This document shows positions 21,066 to 31,138 of a stretch of 64,000 nucleotides of DNA, piece after piece. Below the pieces are notes generated by a model that was not told the DNA's origin, did no database searches, and saw nothing but the letters and a program-made list of their open reading frames with translations. Position numbers and translations under genes: made by a program. How positions within the stretch are numbered: position 1 is the first letter of the stretch; the number at the start of each line of letters is the position of its first letter. The stretch comes from Flavobacteriales bacterium (lineage in GTDB: Bacteria > Bacteroidota > Bacteroidia > Flavobacteriales_D > UBA2798): positions 190,370-254,369 of the forward strand of contig JAIBBF010000001.1 of NCBI GenBank assembly GCA_019694795.1, in the 5' to 3' direction.

Positions 21066-23519
21066 TTATCGCATTAAAGTAATGTTTCCACTCTGGTCAA
21101 CTTCTGTACCATCCAACAACACTGCGTGAAGTTTGTATGCAAACACACCCGAATTAAGTGTTTTGCCATTAAACGTTCCATCCCATGTTGCATTTACATC
21201 ATTGGTGCTAAAAACACGTTGACCCCAACGATCGTAAATGGATAAACTCATTGATAAAATTCCTTGCCCTTGAATTTGGAGTAAGTCATTTAAACCATCA
21301 CCATTCGGTGAAAATCCGGTTGGAATAAATACCGCAATCGGTGTTTCAAAATGAGCAACAATCTGATCGTTGGCCACGAAATCGATGGTGATTAATGTGT
21401 CGTTCGTAGATGGTAATGCAGTATTTGAACTCATCGTCCAATTCACAAACGTGAATGGCGCATTTGGAACTTCAGATAATGTATTGGTAATTCCTCCATA
21501 TAAAGTTACTGTATAAGGATAAGAAGGAAGTGGAGAATCATTTAAATAAACGATACCTGAATTCGGTGGATCTACATCAATGGTGATGGTATAAGGACCG
21601 GATAAATTATAGCAATCTTCCAATCCCGTTTCAATAGCTGCACACCGTGCATTTATAAAATCGCGCAATTGCTGAACATTCGCCTGCCAGGTTGCTACAG
21701 TACCTCCCCATTTGGTGACTTGCCCATTCATTTCCGGCGTAATCACATTGATGATGCTATCCAGTTTAGCTATCATATTTGCACAGGAGAAGGTTGTATT
21801 GGTTAATTCAATCCAACGATTGATATAGTAGTTTTCAAACGTAGGATTATTCATTAACTCATTTAGAATTTCCACATGGCCTTGTCCTCCCGGGTCACCG
21901 AGTGATTCCGGTGCGCATGGATCAGCATCAGGTAATGTACTCGGAATTCCGGTGTAATTGATATAATGTCCAAACGTTGCATCGTTATCCCATAATGCAT
22001 AACGCCATTTTTGTTTATCACCAAGCGTGTCCATTCCTCTCCACCATGCTGTATTCCAGTTTAGCCAATCGGAACAAACCGTGTATGAATTCAGAATAAA
22101 ATAATCTACCAGACTTTTCCAATTGTACAGCGAATCCACATAATTAAAATTTGCAGCTACTGCCATGTTTTGTGTGGTAATAAATGTCCTCAGTGAATTC
22201 CAATCAGTCTGTGCTTGTGCACCGCCGTATTCCGACCATGTACCACCCCAGGTTTTTAAAAACTGTAAATGAAACTCATCCTGATCATAATAATATTGCG
22301 TAAAATCTGCATCATCTACTTTCTCGCGAATATCGTACACGCCCCAATATTCACCATTGCGATAGAGAATGGCAGGTTCGTAGGTACGTTCGTCAAGATG
22401 AAGTTTTCCATCCATCGAAAGAGTATGCACATATGCATCACGAATGTGAGCACCGTCTTCGAATGGATAATTATCATTCGCCGCTGCTTTTATGATGATC
22501 CGCTGAAATTCATCTCTGTCTTTTCTGCGGAAAATTTGATGCTTCAAGGCATAGCTATATCCCTTTTGATCTTGCGCCACAAAATCGATCCCACGTTGCG
22601 GATAGGCCCATGAATCATTTCCGTGCTTATTAGCTATTCCGGTTGCTTCCGTGCGAAAGTTTCCTGTGCCATCAAAATATTCTACGGTTGCATCCGGTTC
22701 TCCATAAGAGCCTCCTAATAATTCGTCAACACCATCACCAAAAATGGATAATACGGCCACGGTATGAGTTACATTAATAAAATAGGTATTACTTTCTACA
22801 AATGATGCCGGAACTCCTGCTACGGAGCTAAAGCCTCTTGCGCGTAAAACGGTTGTAGAACTGATAGAAATCGGTGCAGAATAAACGGTAGATGATGTCG
22901 TTGGTTCGCTTCCGTCGGTGGTGTAGTAAATGGTTGCGTTCGGATCCGTTGTGGTAATAGAAACGGTAATTGATCCCGAATAAAATCCTGCAGGCATACT
23001 CATTATCGGACGAGCGGTGTATTCCGGACTCGCACCCGAATTGCTGGCACCGGGAGTTGGCGTTAAAAATAGAGACCAGGTACTAGCACCGTCTGTAGTT
23101 CGTCCACGGCTATTATCAACCTGAGTAGGATCTAATACATAGTTTTCTAAAATCACTCCGGCGGCATCTGCAAATACTAAATTTTCAGGTTTGGTTTGGG
23201 TCAGTTTAAAACCGGCATGGACAAACCCTCCGGAAACTTCATTTCTGCCTGAACAAACAATTCGTAAATACCCGTTAGCAGGAACCGTTGTACCCGCAGG
23301 TATCTGCCATTTCGTTGGATTGCTAAGTTTATCACTCATGTGAAAACCTGCAATACTTACTGCTGATCCGGTTGGATTATACAACTCTACCCAATCTTCC
23401 CGTTCGCCATAATTATCCGTAAATCCGGAAACATTCGAACAGGAATATTCATTGATCACCACCTGAGCCTGACTCCCCGCACCAAGGAGAAACAAGATAA
23501 AAAAGGCAAAAAAGCGCAT
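21066..23519 (-). CDS. Secreted CotH-like protein with lamin-tail, chitobiase-like and T9SS type B sorting domains
   Basis: An 817-residue secreted protein starting MRFFAFFILFLLGAGSQAQ. Domains in order: lamin-tail domain (VVINEYSCSN...REDWVELYNPTG...SDKLSNPTKW); a CHB_HEX-type beta-sandwich (TIYYTTDGSEPTTSSTVYSAPI); a CotH-like kinase domain (residues ~245-560, with IIIKAAANDNYPFEDGAHIRDAYVH, WGVYDIREKVDDADF and WRYALWDNDATFGHY); a beta repeat; and a terminal ~90-residue type B sorting domain (AVFIPTGFSPNGDGLNDLL...SIYDRWGQRVFSTND...WDGTFNGK). CotH enzymes are atypical protein kinases; the cargo here should be exported by T9SS to the cell surface. The start was chosen for the signal peptide; an open frame upstream is ignored. 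The adjacent PorP/SprF gene is its likely partner. Confidence 0.88.
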   Translation of the reverse strand: MRFFAFFILFLLGAGSQAQVVINEYSCSNVSGFTDNYGEREDWVELYNPTGSAVSIAGFHMSDKLSNPTKWQIPAGTTVPANGYLRIVCSGRNEVSGGFVHAGFKLTQTKPENLVFADAAGVILENYVLDPTQVDNSRGRTTDGASTWSLFLTPTPGASNSGASPEYTARPIMSMPAGFYSGSITVSITTTDPNATIYYTTDGSEPTTSSTVYSAPISISSTTVLRARGFSSVAGVPASFVESNTYFINVTHTVAVLSIFGDGVDELLGGSYGEPDATVEYFDGTGNFRTEATGIANKHGNDSWAYPQRGIDFVAQDQKGYSYALKHQIFRRKDRDEFQRIIIKAAANDNYPFEDGAHIRDAYVHTLSMDGKLHLDERTYEPAILYRNGEYWGVYDIREKVDDADFTQYYYDQDEFHLQFLKTWGGTWSEYGGAQAQTDWNSLRTFITTQNMAVAANFNYVDSLYNWKSLVDYFILNSYTVCSDWLNWNTAWWRGMDTLGDKQKWRYALWDNDATFGHYINYTGIPSTLPDADPCAPESLGDPGGQGHVEILNELMNNPTFENYYINRWIELTNTTFSCANMIAKLDSIINVITPEMNGQVTKWGGTVATWQANVQQLRDFINARCAAIETGLEDCYNLSGPYTITIDVDPPNSGIVYLNDSPLPSYPYTVTLYGGITNTLSEVPNAPFTFVNWTMSSNTALPSTNDTLITIDFVANDQIVAHFETPIAVFIPTGFSPNGDGLNDLLQIQGQGILSMSLSIYDRWGQRVFSTNDVNATWDGTFNGKTLNSGVFAYKLHAVLLDGTEVDQSGNITLMR

Positions 23520-23609
23520 GGAAATTTCTTTGAGACAATATAGCCATTTTTCCTGACAAAACAGAGGAAACAAAAGCAATTTGAACTCACATTCTTCGAA
23601 TCCTGAAAA

Positions 23610-23639
23610 CAAAAAAAGGCCGGATAGTTCCGGCCTTTT
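23610..23639 (-). terminator. Intrinsic terminator of the ribosomal superoperon
   Basis: Minus-strand stem AAAAGGCCGGA/TCCGGCCTTTT with a four-base loop and a T-run (plus-strand A-run 23611-23617), 17 bases after the rplQ stop. A strong hairpin. Confidence 0.9.
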
Positions 23640-23656
23640 CTTTATCTTTTATTCGA

Positions 23657-24124
23657 TTAAGCTTCTGTAGAAGTCTCAGTATTATCTGAACCTTCAGCTT
23701 TTTTCTTAGCGCGACTACGACGAGTAGTTTTAGCTTTCTTATCGCCTTTACCTTCAAGAAGAAGTTCATTGAAATCCACTAACTCGATCATGCACATTTC
23801 TGCATTATCCCCCAAACGAAAACCGGTGCGGATGATACGGGTATATCCACCCGGACGATCTGCCACTTTTGGAGAAATTTCGCGGAACAATTCAGATACC
23901 GCATGCTTGTTATTCAAATAGCTGAATACTGTACGACGATTGTGAGTAGTGTCGTTTTTAGATTTTGTAATCAAAGGCTCAACATATTTACGAAGCGATT
24001 TTGCTTTCGCAACAGTAGTGTTGATGCGTTTGTGCAAGAAAAGCGAAGCTGCCAGGTTCGACATTAAAGCTCTTCTGTGTCCGTATTTACGTCCTAAATG
24101 GTTGACTGTTTTTCCGTGTCTCAT
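23657..24124 (-). CDS. rplQ: 50S ribosomal protein L17
   Basis: 155 residues. The core [29 protein letters not shown] and the ending [14 protein letters not shown] are the L17 signature; L17 binds 23S rRNA near the tunnel exit. A ~35-residue lysine/arginine then acidic tail ([23 protein letters not shown]) extends beyond the ~120-residue core, as often in Bacteroidota. It is the last gene of the superoperon, 38 bases after rpoA, followed by a strong terminator. Confidence 0.98.
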   Translation of the reverse strand: MRHGKTVNHLGRKYGHRRALMSNLAASLFLHKRINTTVAKAKSLRKYVEPLITKSKNDTTHNRRTVFSYLNNKHAVSELFREISPKVADRPGGYTRIIRTGFRLGDNAEMCMIELVDFNELLLEGKGDKKAKTTRRSRAKKKAEGSDNTETSTEA

Positions 24125-24162
24125 TGTAATTCTTTATTAATTCCTGTTTGGAAAACAGATGA

Positions 24163-25152
24163 CTAGTCTTTATCAAGTTTGTACTTCGCTACATTCATAC
24201 CGAAGTGTAAGCCTTTTGCATGAACGAGATCCTCCAACTCAGTAAGCGATTTCTTACCAAAGTTGCGGAATTTGAGAAGGTCGTTTTTGTTATAAGCCAC
24301 AAGTTCACCAAGTGTTTCAACATCTGCTGCTTTTAAGCAGTTTAATGCTCTAACTGAAAGATCCAAATCAACAAGCTTGGTTTTGAGAAGTTGACGCATA
24401 TGAAGCGACTCTTCATCAAACTCTTCAGTTTCTTGTTTTTCGATTGTATCTAAAGTTATTTTCTCGTCCGAGAACAACATGAAGTGCTGAATAAGAATTT
24501 TTGCAGCTTCTTTCAATGCTTCTTTCGGATGAACAGATCCGTCTGTAGAAACCTCCATAACGAGTTTTTCATAGTCAGTCTTCTGCTCAACACGATAGTT
24601 TTCGATGTTGTAACGAACATTTCTGATTGGAGTAAAAATCGAATCCACAAAAATGGTTCCGATTGGAGCGTTGTTCACTTTATTCTCTTCTGCAGGAACA
24701 TAACCGCGACCTTTTGCTATGGTAATTTCCATGTTCAGGTTCACGTTTTTATCCATTGTGCAAATCACTAAATCTGGGTTTAACACCTGGAAAGAAGAAG
24801 TGAAACGACCAAGATCAGCAGCAGTTACTTTTTCCTGTCCTTTGATAGAAATAGAAACATGCTCATTGTCTGCGTTAATCTGACGCTTAAAACGAACTTG
24901 TTTAAGATTCAGGATGATCTCAGTCACGTCTTCTGCCACACCCTTGATGGTGGAGAATTCATGATCGACACCTTCGATCTTTACCGAGGTAATTGAGTAC
25001 CCTTCTAAAGATGAAAGAAGAATACGACGAAGGGCGTTGCCGATCGTAATACCATAACCCGGTTCAAGTGGTCTGAATTCAAACTGACCAATACGGTCGT
25101 CTGAACTGATCATGATAACTTTATCCGGTCTTTGGAAATCAAGTATGGCCAT
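24163..25152 (-). CDS. rpoA: DNA-directed RNA polymerase subunit alpha
   Basis: 329 residues, normal length. The N-terminal dimerisation domain shows [28 protein letters not shown] and the beta/beta'-contacting region. After an acidic linker ([12 protein letters not shown]) the C-terminal domain has [45 protein letters not shown], with the helix-hairpin-helix that contacts DNA and activators. Both domains are intact. It sits between rpsD and rplQ as in other bacteria. Confidence 0.98.
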   Translation of the reverse strand: MAILDFQRPDKVIMISSDDRIGQFEFRPLEPGYGITIGNALRRILLSSLEGYSITSVKIEGVDHEFSTIKGVAEDVTEIILNLKQVRFKRQINADNEHVSISIKGQEKVTAADLGRFTSSFQVLNPDLVICTMDKNVNLNMEITIAKGRGYVPAEENKVNNAPIGTIFVDSIFTPIRNVRYNIENYRVEQKTDYEKLVMEVSTDGSVHPKEALKEAAKILIQHFMLFSDEKITLDTIEKQETEEFDEESLHMRQLLKTKLVDLDLSVRALNCLKAADVETLGELVAYNKNDLLKFRNFGKKSLTELEDLVHAKGLHFGMNVAKYKLDKD

Positions 25153-25166
25153 AAATCGTTTATTTA

Positions 25167-25775
25167 TTATTTAGAGTACAATTCAACAATGAGTTGTTCT
25201 TTGATGTTTTCCGGAATTTGTTCACGCTCCGGACGGTTCAAGAATGTCCCTTTCATTTCTGATGCGCTGAAATCAATCCAGTCGAAACGCTTCGAGTTAG
25301 CCGCAATTGAATTCACGATTGGTTCCATTCCTTTCGATTTTTCACGAACCGCAATTACATCACCCGGCTTCAACTGAAAGCTTGGAATGTTCACCACTTC
25401 ACCATTAACGGTGATGTGTCTGTGACCAACCAGCTGACGTGCAGCGCGACGTGAAGCACCGATTCCCATACGGTAAACAGTGTTATCTAAACGCGACTCA
25501 CACAATGCAAGAAGGTTGTGACCGGTTATCCCTTTAATGCGCGCAGCTTCTTTAAAGAGATTCTCAAACTGACGCTCAAGAATTCCGTAAATGAATTTCG
25601 CTTTTTGTTTCTCATAAAGCTGAACGGCATACTCCGATTGCTTCATGCGTTTCTTGTTCGGACCGTGTTGACCGGGAGGATAATTTTTCTTCTCAAGTGC
25701 TTTATCAACACGACCGAAAAGATTCTCCTTATAACGACGGGATATCTTTGATTTGGGGCCTTTGTACCTTGCCAT
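25167..25775 (-). CDS. rpsD: 30S ribosomal protein S4
   Basis: 202 residues. The start [21 protein letters not shown] is a zinc-free form (no Cys knuckle). The S4 RNA-binding domain is at ~95-155 ([24 protein letters not shown]...[20 protein letters not shown]). It is a primary 16S rRNA binder in 30S assembly. In many bacteria S4 represses the alpha operon translationally; no leader structure could be assigned here. Confidence 0.98.
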   Translation of the reverse strand: MARYKGPKSKISRRYKENLFGRVDKALEKKNYPPGQHGPNKKRMKQSEYAVQLYEKQKAKFIYGILERQFENLFKEAARIKGITGHNLLALCESRLDNTVYRMGIGASRRAARQLVGHRHITVNGEVVNIPSFQLKPGDVIAVREKSKGMEPIVNSIAANSKRFDWIDFSASEMKGTFLNRPEREQIPENIKEQLIVELYSK

Positions 25776-25800
25776 TTTAAACTCTTATTACAAAAATAAA

Positions 25801-26196
25801 TTAAACTCTTCTCTTCTTTGGAGGACGACATCCGTTATGTGGTAGTGGAGTAACGTCAACAATTTCCATTACTTCAATTCCAGCATTGTGGATAGAACGG
25901 ATGGCAGATTCGCGTCCGCCTCCAGGTCCTTTTACGAAAACTTTTACGCGACGAAGCCCACTTTCAAATGCTTCTTTAGCACAATCTTCTGCTGCCACCT
26001 GTGCTGCGTATGGGGTGTTCTTTTTAGAACCACGGAAACCCATTTTACCAGCAGATGACCAGGAAATTACTTGTCCTGTTGCATTAGTAAGGGAGATGAT
26101 CACGTTATTAAAAGTCGCATTAATGTGAGCCTGTCCTACAGCCTCAACTGCTACTTTCTTTTTTTTCTTTTTTTTGTCGTCGGTCTGCTTTGCCAT
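25801..26196 (-). CDS. rpsK: 30S ribosomal protein S11
   Basis: 131 residues. A lysine-rich start ([14 protein letters not shown]) precedes the S11 core [46 protein letters not shown]. It ends with [19 protein letters not shown], the universal S11 tail. Component of the 30S platform near the mRNA exit. 25 bases precede rpsD. Confidence 0.98.
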   Translation of the reverse strand: MAKQTDDKKKKKKKVAVEAVGQAHINATFNNVIISLTNATGQVISWSSAGKMGFRGSKKNTPYAAQVAAEDCAKEAFESGLRRVKVFVKGPGGGRESAIRSIHNAGIEVMEIVDVTPLPHNGCRPPKKRRV

Positions 26197-26222
26197 AACC
26201 TGAATTAACTATATCTCAATTA

Positions 26223-26600
26223 TTATTTAGTTGCCTTTTTCTTATTAGCAACTGTCTTACGCTTACCTTTACGGGTACGAGCGTTGTTTTTGGTCGTTTG
26301 TCCACGCAATGGAAGTCCCACACGGTGGCGAACTCCACGGTAACAACCGATATCCATCAGTCGCTTAATATTCAGCTGAACTTCTGAGCGAAGTGCTCCT
26401 TCAACTTTAATGGTATCACTAATGTATGAACGGATTTTCCCCAGTTCATCATCGTTCCATTCGTTTACCTTTTTGTCGTAATCGACACCGGCGAAATCTA
26501 GAATTTTACGAGCAGTGCTACGGCCAATTCCAAAAATATAAGTGAGACCGATTTCTCCTCTTTTGTTTTTAGGTAAGTCTATACCAGCAATCCTTGCCAT
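26223..26600 (-). CDS. rpsM: 30S ribosomal protein S13
   Basis: 125 residues: [34 protein letters not shown] and [25 protein letters not shown] are diagnostic. The basic tail reaches the A- and P-site tRNAs in the 30S head; S13 also forms bridges with L5. Length is normal. It follows rpmJ by 22 bases. Confidence 0.98.
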   Translation of the reverse strand: MARIAGIDLPKNKRGEIGLTYIFGIGRSTARKILDFAGVDYDKKVNEWNDDELGKIRSYISDTIKVEGALRSEVQLNIKRLMDIGCYRGVRHRVGLPLRGQTTKNNARTRKGKRKTVANKKKATK

Positions 26601-26622
26601 TTTTCTCTATTGAATAAGTTGA

Positions 26623-26739
26623 TTAACCTTGACGTTGCTTAAATTTCGGATTCTTCTTGTTGATCACGTAAAGACGTCCTTTTCTCCTAACGACTTTGCA
26701 GTCTGCAGAACGCTTTTTAATGGATGCTTTAACTTTCAT
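26623..26739 (-). CDS. rpmJ: 50S ribosomal protein L36, zinc-free form
   Basis: 38 residues, standard L36 length: [20 protein letters not shown] then [18 protein letters not shown]. It aligns end to end with bacterial L36, but three of the four zinc ligands (normally Cys11, Cys27, His33) are Ser, Asn and Phe; only Cys14 remains. This C-minus form is, from memory, usual in Bacteroidota. It lies between infA (8 bases) and rpsM (22 bases), its normal place. Confidence 0.95.
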   Translation of the reverse strand: MKVKASIKKRSADCKVVRRKGRLYVINKKNPKFKQRQG

Positions 26740-26747
26740 TTTTCCTG

Positions 26748-26966
26748 TTATTTATATCTGAACGAAATTCTTCCTTTTGTTAAATCATACGGAGAGATTT
26801 CCACACGTACTTTATCTCCGGGTAATATTTTAATGTAGTGCATTCTCATTTTTCCTGAGATATGCGCTATGATGATGTGTCCATTCTCCAGCTCCACCCG
26901 AAACATTGCGTTCGACAATGCTTCTACAATGGTTCCATCCTGCTCTATGACTCCTTGTTTTGCCAT
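26748..26966 (-). CDS. infA: Translation initiation factor IF-1
   Basis: 72 residues, a single S1-like OB fold: [30 protein letters not shown], then [38 protein letters not shown]-1 occupies the 30S A site during initiation. It follows secY directly (13 bases) with no methionine aminopeptidase gene between them, unlike Bacteroidales gene order. Confidence 0.98.
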   Translation of the reverse strand: MAKQGVIEQDGTIVEALSNAMFRVELENGHIIIAHISGKMRMHYIKILPGDKVRVEISPYDLTKGRISFRYK

Positions 26967-26979
26967 TCTTCCTTTCTGA

Positions 26980-28281
26980 TTAGCTGGCCATTGTTGGCAT
27001 TTGCATTCCTCTTCCTTTTATTTTTCCGCTCTTCATTAATCCATCATAGTGACGGCTTAACAAATGAGTTTCGATTTGCTGGAGTGTATCAAGTACAACA
27101 CCAACCATAATCAAAAGAGAAGTTCCTCCGTAGAAAAATGCGAACTGTTGCTTAATTCCAATCATCATTGCAAAAGCAGGTAGAATTGCAACGATTGCAA
27201 GGAAAATTGCTCCCGGTAGTGTAATTCTTGAAATCAAACTATCAATAAATGATTCCGTTTGTTTTCCTGGTTTTACTCCCGGAATAAATCCGCCGTTTCT
27301 TTTCATATCATCTGCCATCTGACGTGGATTAACCATGATAGCGGTATAGAAGTAAGTGAAAAGAATAATCATTACTGCGAAAAGGAAATTGTACCAAAAA
27401 CCTTCGAAATTTACCAGACCGGAGAACCAACGTCCTTCTGTTGCCTGATTCACATACATTGGAATAAACATAATCGCTTGCGCAAAAATGATTGGCATTA
27501 CCCCGGCAGCATTAACTTTTAACGGAATATAATTACGATGACCACCATATTGTTTGTTTCCTACAATTCGTTTTGCGAACTGAACGGGAATTCTTCTTGT
27601 ACCTTGAACAAGTAAAATCGAGAAGGCAATAACTAATAACAGTAATACCACCTCTACCAAGAGAACAACATATCCACCGTTTGTGTGACGCGAAACTAAT
27701 TCCTGAACGAATGCACCCGGAAGTTTGGCGATAATTCCGATCATAATGATCAGGGAGATACCGTTTCCAATTCCTTTATCGGTAATTCGCTCACCAAGCC
27801 ACATGATAAACATGGTACCGGCAACAAGAATTAGCACTGTTAAAGGATAGCTGAATCCTTCTACACGCGCTGAATCCGGAATTGTTGTTGCAATGTATCC
27901 AGGAGCCTGGAAAATTGTAATAGCAATTGTCAGGAAGCGCGTCCATTGGTTTAATTTCTTTCTTCCACTTTCGCCTTCACGTTGCATTTTCTGAATAGAA
28001 GGAACTGCAATTCCTAAAAGCTGCATAATGATGGATGCAGAAATATATGGCATAATCCCAAGAGCAAAAATAGATGCGCGGGAAAATGCTCCACCTGCGA
28101 AAAGGTCAATAAGTCCGGCAAGCCCTGTAGAGTTGCTCGAGAGATTGTCTGAAATTACTCCAGGCAATACTACGTATGAACCAATCCGGTAAATGAGGAT
28201 CAGGGAGAAAGTCAAAATAATTCTTTGACGCAACTCCTCAATCTTCCAGATGTTCTTTAATGTTTTTACCAGGTCCTTCAT
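26980..28281 (-). CDS. secY: Protein translocase subunit SecY
   Basis: 433 residues with ten transmembrane segments, the usual SecY size. Conserved stretches include the N-terminal [24 protein letters not shown], the plug region, [13 protein letters not shown], and the cytosolic loop [21 protein letters not shown] that binds ribosome and SecA. It forms the channel with SecE and SecG, encoded elsewhere. It is embedded between rplO and infA. Confidence 0.98.
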   Translation of the reverse strand: MKDLVKTLKNIWKIEELRQRIILTFSLILIYRIGSYVVLPGVISDNLSSNSTGLAGLIDLFAGGAFSRASIFALGIMPYISASIIMQLLGIAVPSIQKMQREGESGRKKLNQWTRFLTIAITIFQAPGYIATTIPDSARVEGFSYPLTVLILVAGTMFIMWLGERITDKGIGNGISLIIMIGIIAKLPGAFVQELVSRHTNGGYVVLLVEVVLLLLVIAFSILLVQGTRRIPVQFAKRIVGNKQYGGHRNYIPLKVNAAGVMPIIFAQAIMFIPMYVNQATEGRWFSGLVNFEGFWYNFLFAVMIILFTYFYTAIMVNPRQMADDMKRNGGFIPGVKPGKQTESFIDSLISRITLPGAIFLAIVAILPAFAMMIGIKQQFAFFYGGTSLLIMVGVVLDTLQQIETHLLSRHYDGLMKSGKIKGRGMQMPTMAS

Positions 28282-28300
28282 CGTTTAGTTTTCGATGTGA

Positions 28301-28747
28301 TTAAAGAATAACCGTTTCTCCGCCTTTTCCTTCGATCGCTGTTTTAGCAGCTGCAGAAAATGCATGAGCACTGATTTTTACTTTAGCTTTTAACTCTCCG
28401 CGTCCAAGAATTTTCACCAAATCATTTTTCCCTACAAGTCCGTTTTCGAACAATACTTCAGGATTGATTTCAGTAAGATTTTTCTTTTCAACCAGAGCCT
28501 GAATTGAGTCAAGATTTAATCCTTTGTACTCAACACGGTTAATGTTTTTAAATCCGAATTTCGGTAAACGACGCTGGATTGGCATCTGACCTCCTTCGAA
28601 TCCGATTTTATTTTTAAAACCGGAACGAGCCTTGTCACCTTTGTGACCACGTGTGGATGTTCCACCTCGACCGGATCCTTGTCCGCGACCCAGGCGTTTA
28701 TTCGCCTTAACAGAACCTTCTGCAGGTTTCAAATTATTCAATTTCAT
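28301..28747 (-). CDS. rplO: 50S ribosomal protein L15
   Basis: 148 residues from the ATG at 28747 (a GTG directly upstream is in frame but less likely). The glycine/arginine-rich start KRLGRGQGSGRGGTSTRGHKGDKARSG and GFEGGQMPIQRRLPKFGF are typical. L15 is a late-assembly protein inside the 50S subunit. It precedes secY by 19 bases. Confidence 0.97.
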   Translation of the reverse strand: MKLNNLKPAEGSVKANKRLGRGQGSGRGGTSTRGHKGDKARSGFKNKIGFEGGQMPIQRRLPKFGFKNINRVEYKGLNLDSIQALVEKKNLTEINPEVLFENGLVGKNDLVKILGRGELKAKVKISAHAFSAAAKTAIEGKGGETVIL

Positions 28748-28764
28748 CACTCAGCAGTTATCAA

Positions 28765-28947
28765 TTATTTTACATCTGTCACCTCAAGAAGGTGCTGAAC
28801 TTTTTTAATCATTCCGAGGATCTGAGCGTTGGTTTCTTTTTCAACGCTTTGGTGCATTTTGGTCAATCCTAATGCACGAAGAGTTTCCTTTTGGTCTTTT
28901 GGACGATCAATGGAACTCTTGATCTGAGTTAATTTAACCTTAGCCAT
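28765..28947 (-). CDS. rpmD: 50S ribosomal protein L30
   Basis: 60 residues, the full length for bacterial L30: KVKLTQIKSSIDRPKDQKETLRALGLTKMHQSVEKE. A small ferredoxin-like fold on the 50S surface. It sits between rpsE (11 bases) and rplO, the classical spc order. Confidence 0.97.
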   Translation of the reverse strand: MAKVKLTQIKSSIDRPKDQKETLRALGLTKMHQSVEKETNAQILGMIKKVQHLLEVTDVK

Positions 28948-28958
28948 TTCCCTGATTC

Positions 28959-29477
28959 TTATCCGTTAAATACTTTTTCCATTGAAATTCCGCGGTTCTG
29001 AGCAACAGTATGCGCATCTCTCAATTGAACGAGGGCTTCGATGGTTGCTTTCACTACGTTGTGTGGATTGGAAGATCCTTGACATTTTGCCAATACATCT
29101 TTCACTCCTACGCTTTCCAATACTGCACGCATCGCACCACCAGCAATTACTCCGGTTCCGTTTGCAGCAGGCTTAAGGAATACACGCGCACCACCAAATC
29201 TTCCTTCCTGAATGTGCGGAACAGTACCGTTCACAAGAGGAACTTTGATAAGGTTTTTCTTAGCGTCGTCAATTCCTTTAGAAATTGCTTCAGTTACTTC
29301 TTTTGCTTTACCAAGACCGTGACCTACAATTCCGTTTTCATTTCCTACTACAACAATAGCAGAAAAGCTGAACGTACGACCACCCTTTGTTACCTTGGTA
29401 ACACGGTTCACTGCTACAAGACGATCTTTTAATTCGATGTCGGTAGCCTTGACTCTTTTTACATTTTCGTTAGCCAT
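28959..29477 (-). CDS. rpsE: 30S ribosomal protein S5
   Basis: 172 residues. The N-terminal double-stranded-RNA-binding-like domain has [30 protein letters not shown]; the C-terminal domain has [41 protein letters not shown]. It shapes the mRNA entry channel and affects decoding fidelity. 19 bases separate it from rplR. Confidence 0.98.
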   Translation of the reverse strand: MANENVKRVKATDIELKDRLVAVNRVTKVTKGGRTFSFSAIVVVGNENGIVGHGLGKAKEVTEAISKGIDDAKKNLIKVPLVNGTVPHIQEGRFGGARVFLKPAANGTGVIAGGAMRAVLESVGVKDVLAKCQGSSNPHNVVKATIEALVQLRDAHTVAQNRGISMEKVFNG

Positions 29478-29496
29478 ATAGCTTATTCCTTAATCT

Positions 29497-29853
29497 TTAG
29501 AATTTTAATCCGTTTTCGCGAGCTGATTCAGCCAAAGATTTAATTCTTCCGTGGTAAAGATAACCGTTACGGTCGAATACTACTTGCTGAATACCGGCTT
29601 TAAGTGCTTTTTCTGCAATTTCTTTTCCGATAAGCTTAGCTTGCTCAACTTTGTTGACCTTCTGAGCATCATCGTTTTTCAGTGAACCTGCAGAAACCAC
29701 TGTAACCCCTTTCAGATCATCAATGATTTGTGCATAGATCTGTTTGTTGCTGCGAAATACAGACAAACGTGGACGATCAGTTGTTCCTGTAACATTCTTA
29801 CGAATGCTCTTTTTGATCTTTGATCTGCGAATAACTTTATTACTGGTTGCCAT
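29497..29853 (-). CDS. rplR: 50S ribosomal protein L18
   Basis: 118 residues: [31 protein letters not shown], and the ending [28 protein letters not shown] is the L18 consensus. It binds 5S rRNA with L5 in the central protuberance. 12 bases after rplF. Confidence 0.98.
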   Translation of the reverse strand: MATSNKVIRRSKIKKSIRKNVTGTTDRPRLSVFRSNKQIYAQIIDDLKGVTVVSAGSLKNDDAQKVNKVEQAKLIGKEIAEKALKAGIQQVVFDRNGYLYHGRIKSLAESARENGLKF

Positions 29854-29865
29854 AATCTTAATCTA

Positions 29866-30423
29866 TTATTTTTTGGCTCCGGCTGATTTTCCGGCTTTAC
29901 GTCTAACATTTTCACCAACGAAACGAATACCTTTTCCTTTGTAAGGCTCAGGCTTACGGAGTGAACGGATTTTCGCCGCTACCATTCCGATCAATTGCTT
30001 GTCGTGCGACTCCATAATGATTCGAGGTGCTTGTCCTTTTTCAGCCGTTGTGGTAACCTTGATTTCTTTTGGAAGTTCAAACACAACATTGTGAGAGAAT
30101 CCTAAAGAAAGCTCAAGCTGCTGACCAGTTGCGTTAGCACGGTAACCTACACCAATGAGTTCTTGTTCAATTTTATATCCTTTCGATACACCTGTAACCA
30201 TGTTGTTGAGCAGGGCACGATAAAGACCATGAAGAGCGCGAGTTTGTTTTTCATCTCCTTGACGGGTTAAAACCAACTTGTTTTCTTCCATGCTTACAGA
30301 TACCGATGGATTGATTGCTTGATTAAGTTCGCCTTTTGGCCCCTTAACTGCTACATTGTTTCCTTCGATCTTCACTTCCACCCCTTTCGGGATTTCAATG
30401 GGAGCTTTTCCTATACGTGACAT
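29866..30423 (-). CDS. rplF: 50S ribosomal protein L6
   Basis: 185 residues with the two L6 repeats: MSRIGKAPIEIPKGVEVKIEGNNVAVKGPKGEL, and a C-terminal half ending KIRSLRKPEPYKGKGIRFVGENVRRKAGKSAGAKK. It lies near the factor-binding site beside L10/L12. Length normal; 21 bases after rpsH. Confidence 0.98.
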   Translation of the reverse strand: MSRIGKAPIEIPKGVEVKIEGNNVAVKGPKGELNQAINPSVSVSMEENKLVLTRQGDEKQTRALHGLYRALLNNMVTGVSKGYKIEQELIGVGYRANATGQQLELSLGFSHNVVFELPKEIKVTTTAEKGQAPRIIMESHDKQLIGMVAAKIRSLRKPEPYKGKGIRFVGENVRRKAGKSAGAKK

Positions 30424-30444
30424 ATCCGTGAGTTCTTTCTTAGA

Positions 30445-30843
30445 TTAATAAACGAAGCACAATACTTCACCACCAACATTATTCTTGCGAGCTTCTTTGT
30501 CGGTCATCAATCCTTTACTTGTAGAAAGGATTGCGATTCCCAAACCGTTTAGAACGCGTGGAAGACTGTCAGCTCCGGTGTATTTACGAAGACCTGGACG
30601 GCTGATGCGCTCTAATTTGCGAATCGCGTTGATCTTTGTAACCGGGTGGTATTTCAATGCAATTTTGATGATACCTTGTTTGCTGTCATCCTCAAACTTA
30701 TAGTTGAGGATATACCCTTTTTCAAAAAGGATTTTTGTCATATCCTTTTTAAGGTTAGAAGCTGGAATCTCAACAACCTTGTGGTTGGCTTTGATTGCGT
30801 TTCTAACTCGGGTCAAATAATCTGAAATGGGATCAGTTACCAT
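30445..30843 (-). CDS. rpsH: 30S ribosomal protein S8
   Basis: 132 residues: [32 protein letters not shown], and the C-terminal [26 protein letters not shown] is diagnostic. A primary binder of the 16S central domain. In E. coli S8 represses the spc operon at the rplE start; no comparable structure was identified here. Confidence 0.98.
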   Translation of the reverse strand: MVTDPISDYLTRVRNAIKANHKVVEIPASNLKKDMTKILFEKGYILNYKFEDDSKQGIIKIALKYHPVTKINAIRKLERISRPGLRKYTGADSLPRVLNGLGIAILSTSKGLMTDKEARKNNVGGEVLCFVY

Positions 30844-30861
30844 TTTATTTTCTTTATCTTT

Positions 30862-31131
30862 TTACCAACTTGATTTAGTTACTCCTGGGATTAAGCCATT
30901 CAGGGCCATCTCACGGAATGTCACACGACAAACCCCGAACTGACGCATGTAAGCGCGAGGGCGACCTGTGAGTTGACAGCGGTTACGCATACGAACTGCT
31001 GAAGAATTTTTAGGAAGTTTTTGCAAACCATCCCAATCTCCGGCTTTCTTAAGAGCTTCTCTCTTCTCAGCGTACTTGGCTACCATTTTCGCGCGCTTAC
31101 GGTCACGCGCTTTCATTGATTCTTTTGCCAT
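30862..31131 (-). CDS. rpsN: 30S ribosomal protein S14, zinc-free long form
   Basis: 89 residues: [24 protein letters not shown], then [34 protein letters not shown]. The long form lacks the CxxC pairs of the zinc-binding short S14. It is a 30S head protein. It starts 7 bases after rplE stops. Confidence 0.98.
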   Translation of the reverse strand: MAKESMKARDRKRAKMVAKYAEKREALKKAGDWDGLQKLPKNSSAVRMRNRCQLTGRPRAYMRQFGVCRVTFREMALNGLIPGVTKSSW

Positions 31132-31138
31132 GTCTCTA

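Noticed and set aside
23520-23612. 31-residue extension of the CotH-like protein
   Set aside because: The signal peptide begins at MRFFAFFILF (23519); the extension has no secretory features and overlaps the superoperon terminator region.
25132-25751. Many plus-strand open frames within the ribosomal superoperon and other genes
   Set aside because: They are opposite-strand shadows of highly conserved genes, without start context or recognisable domains.
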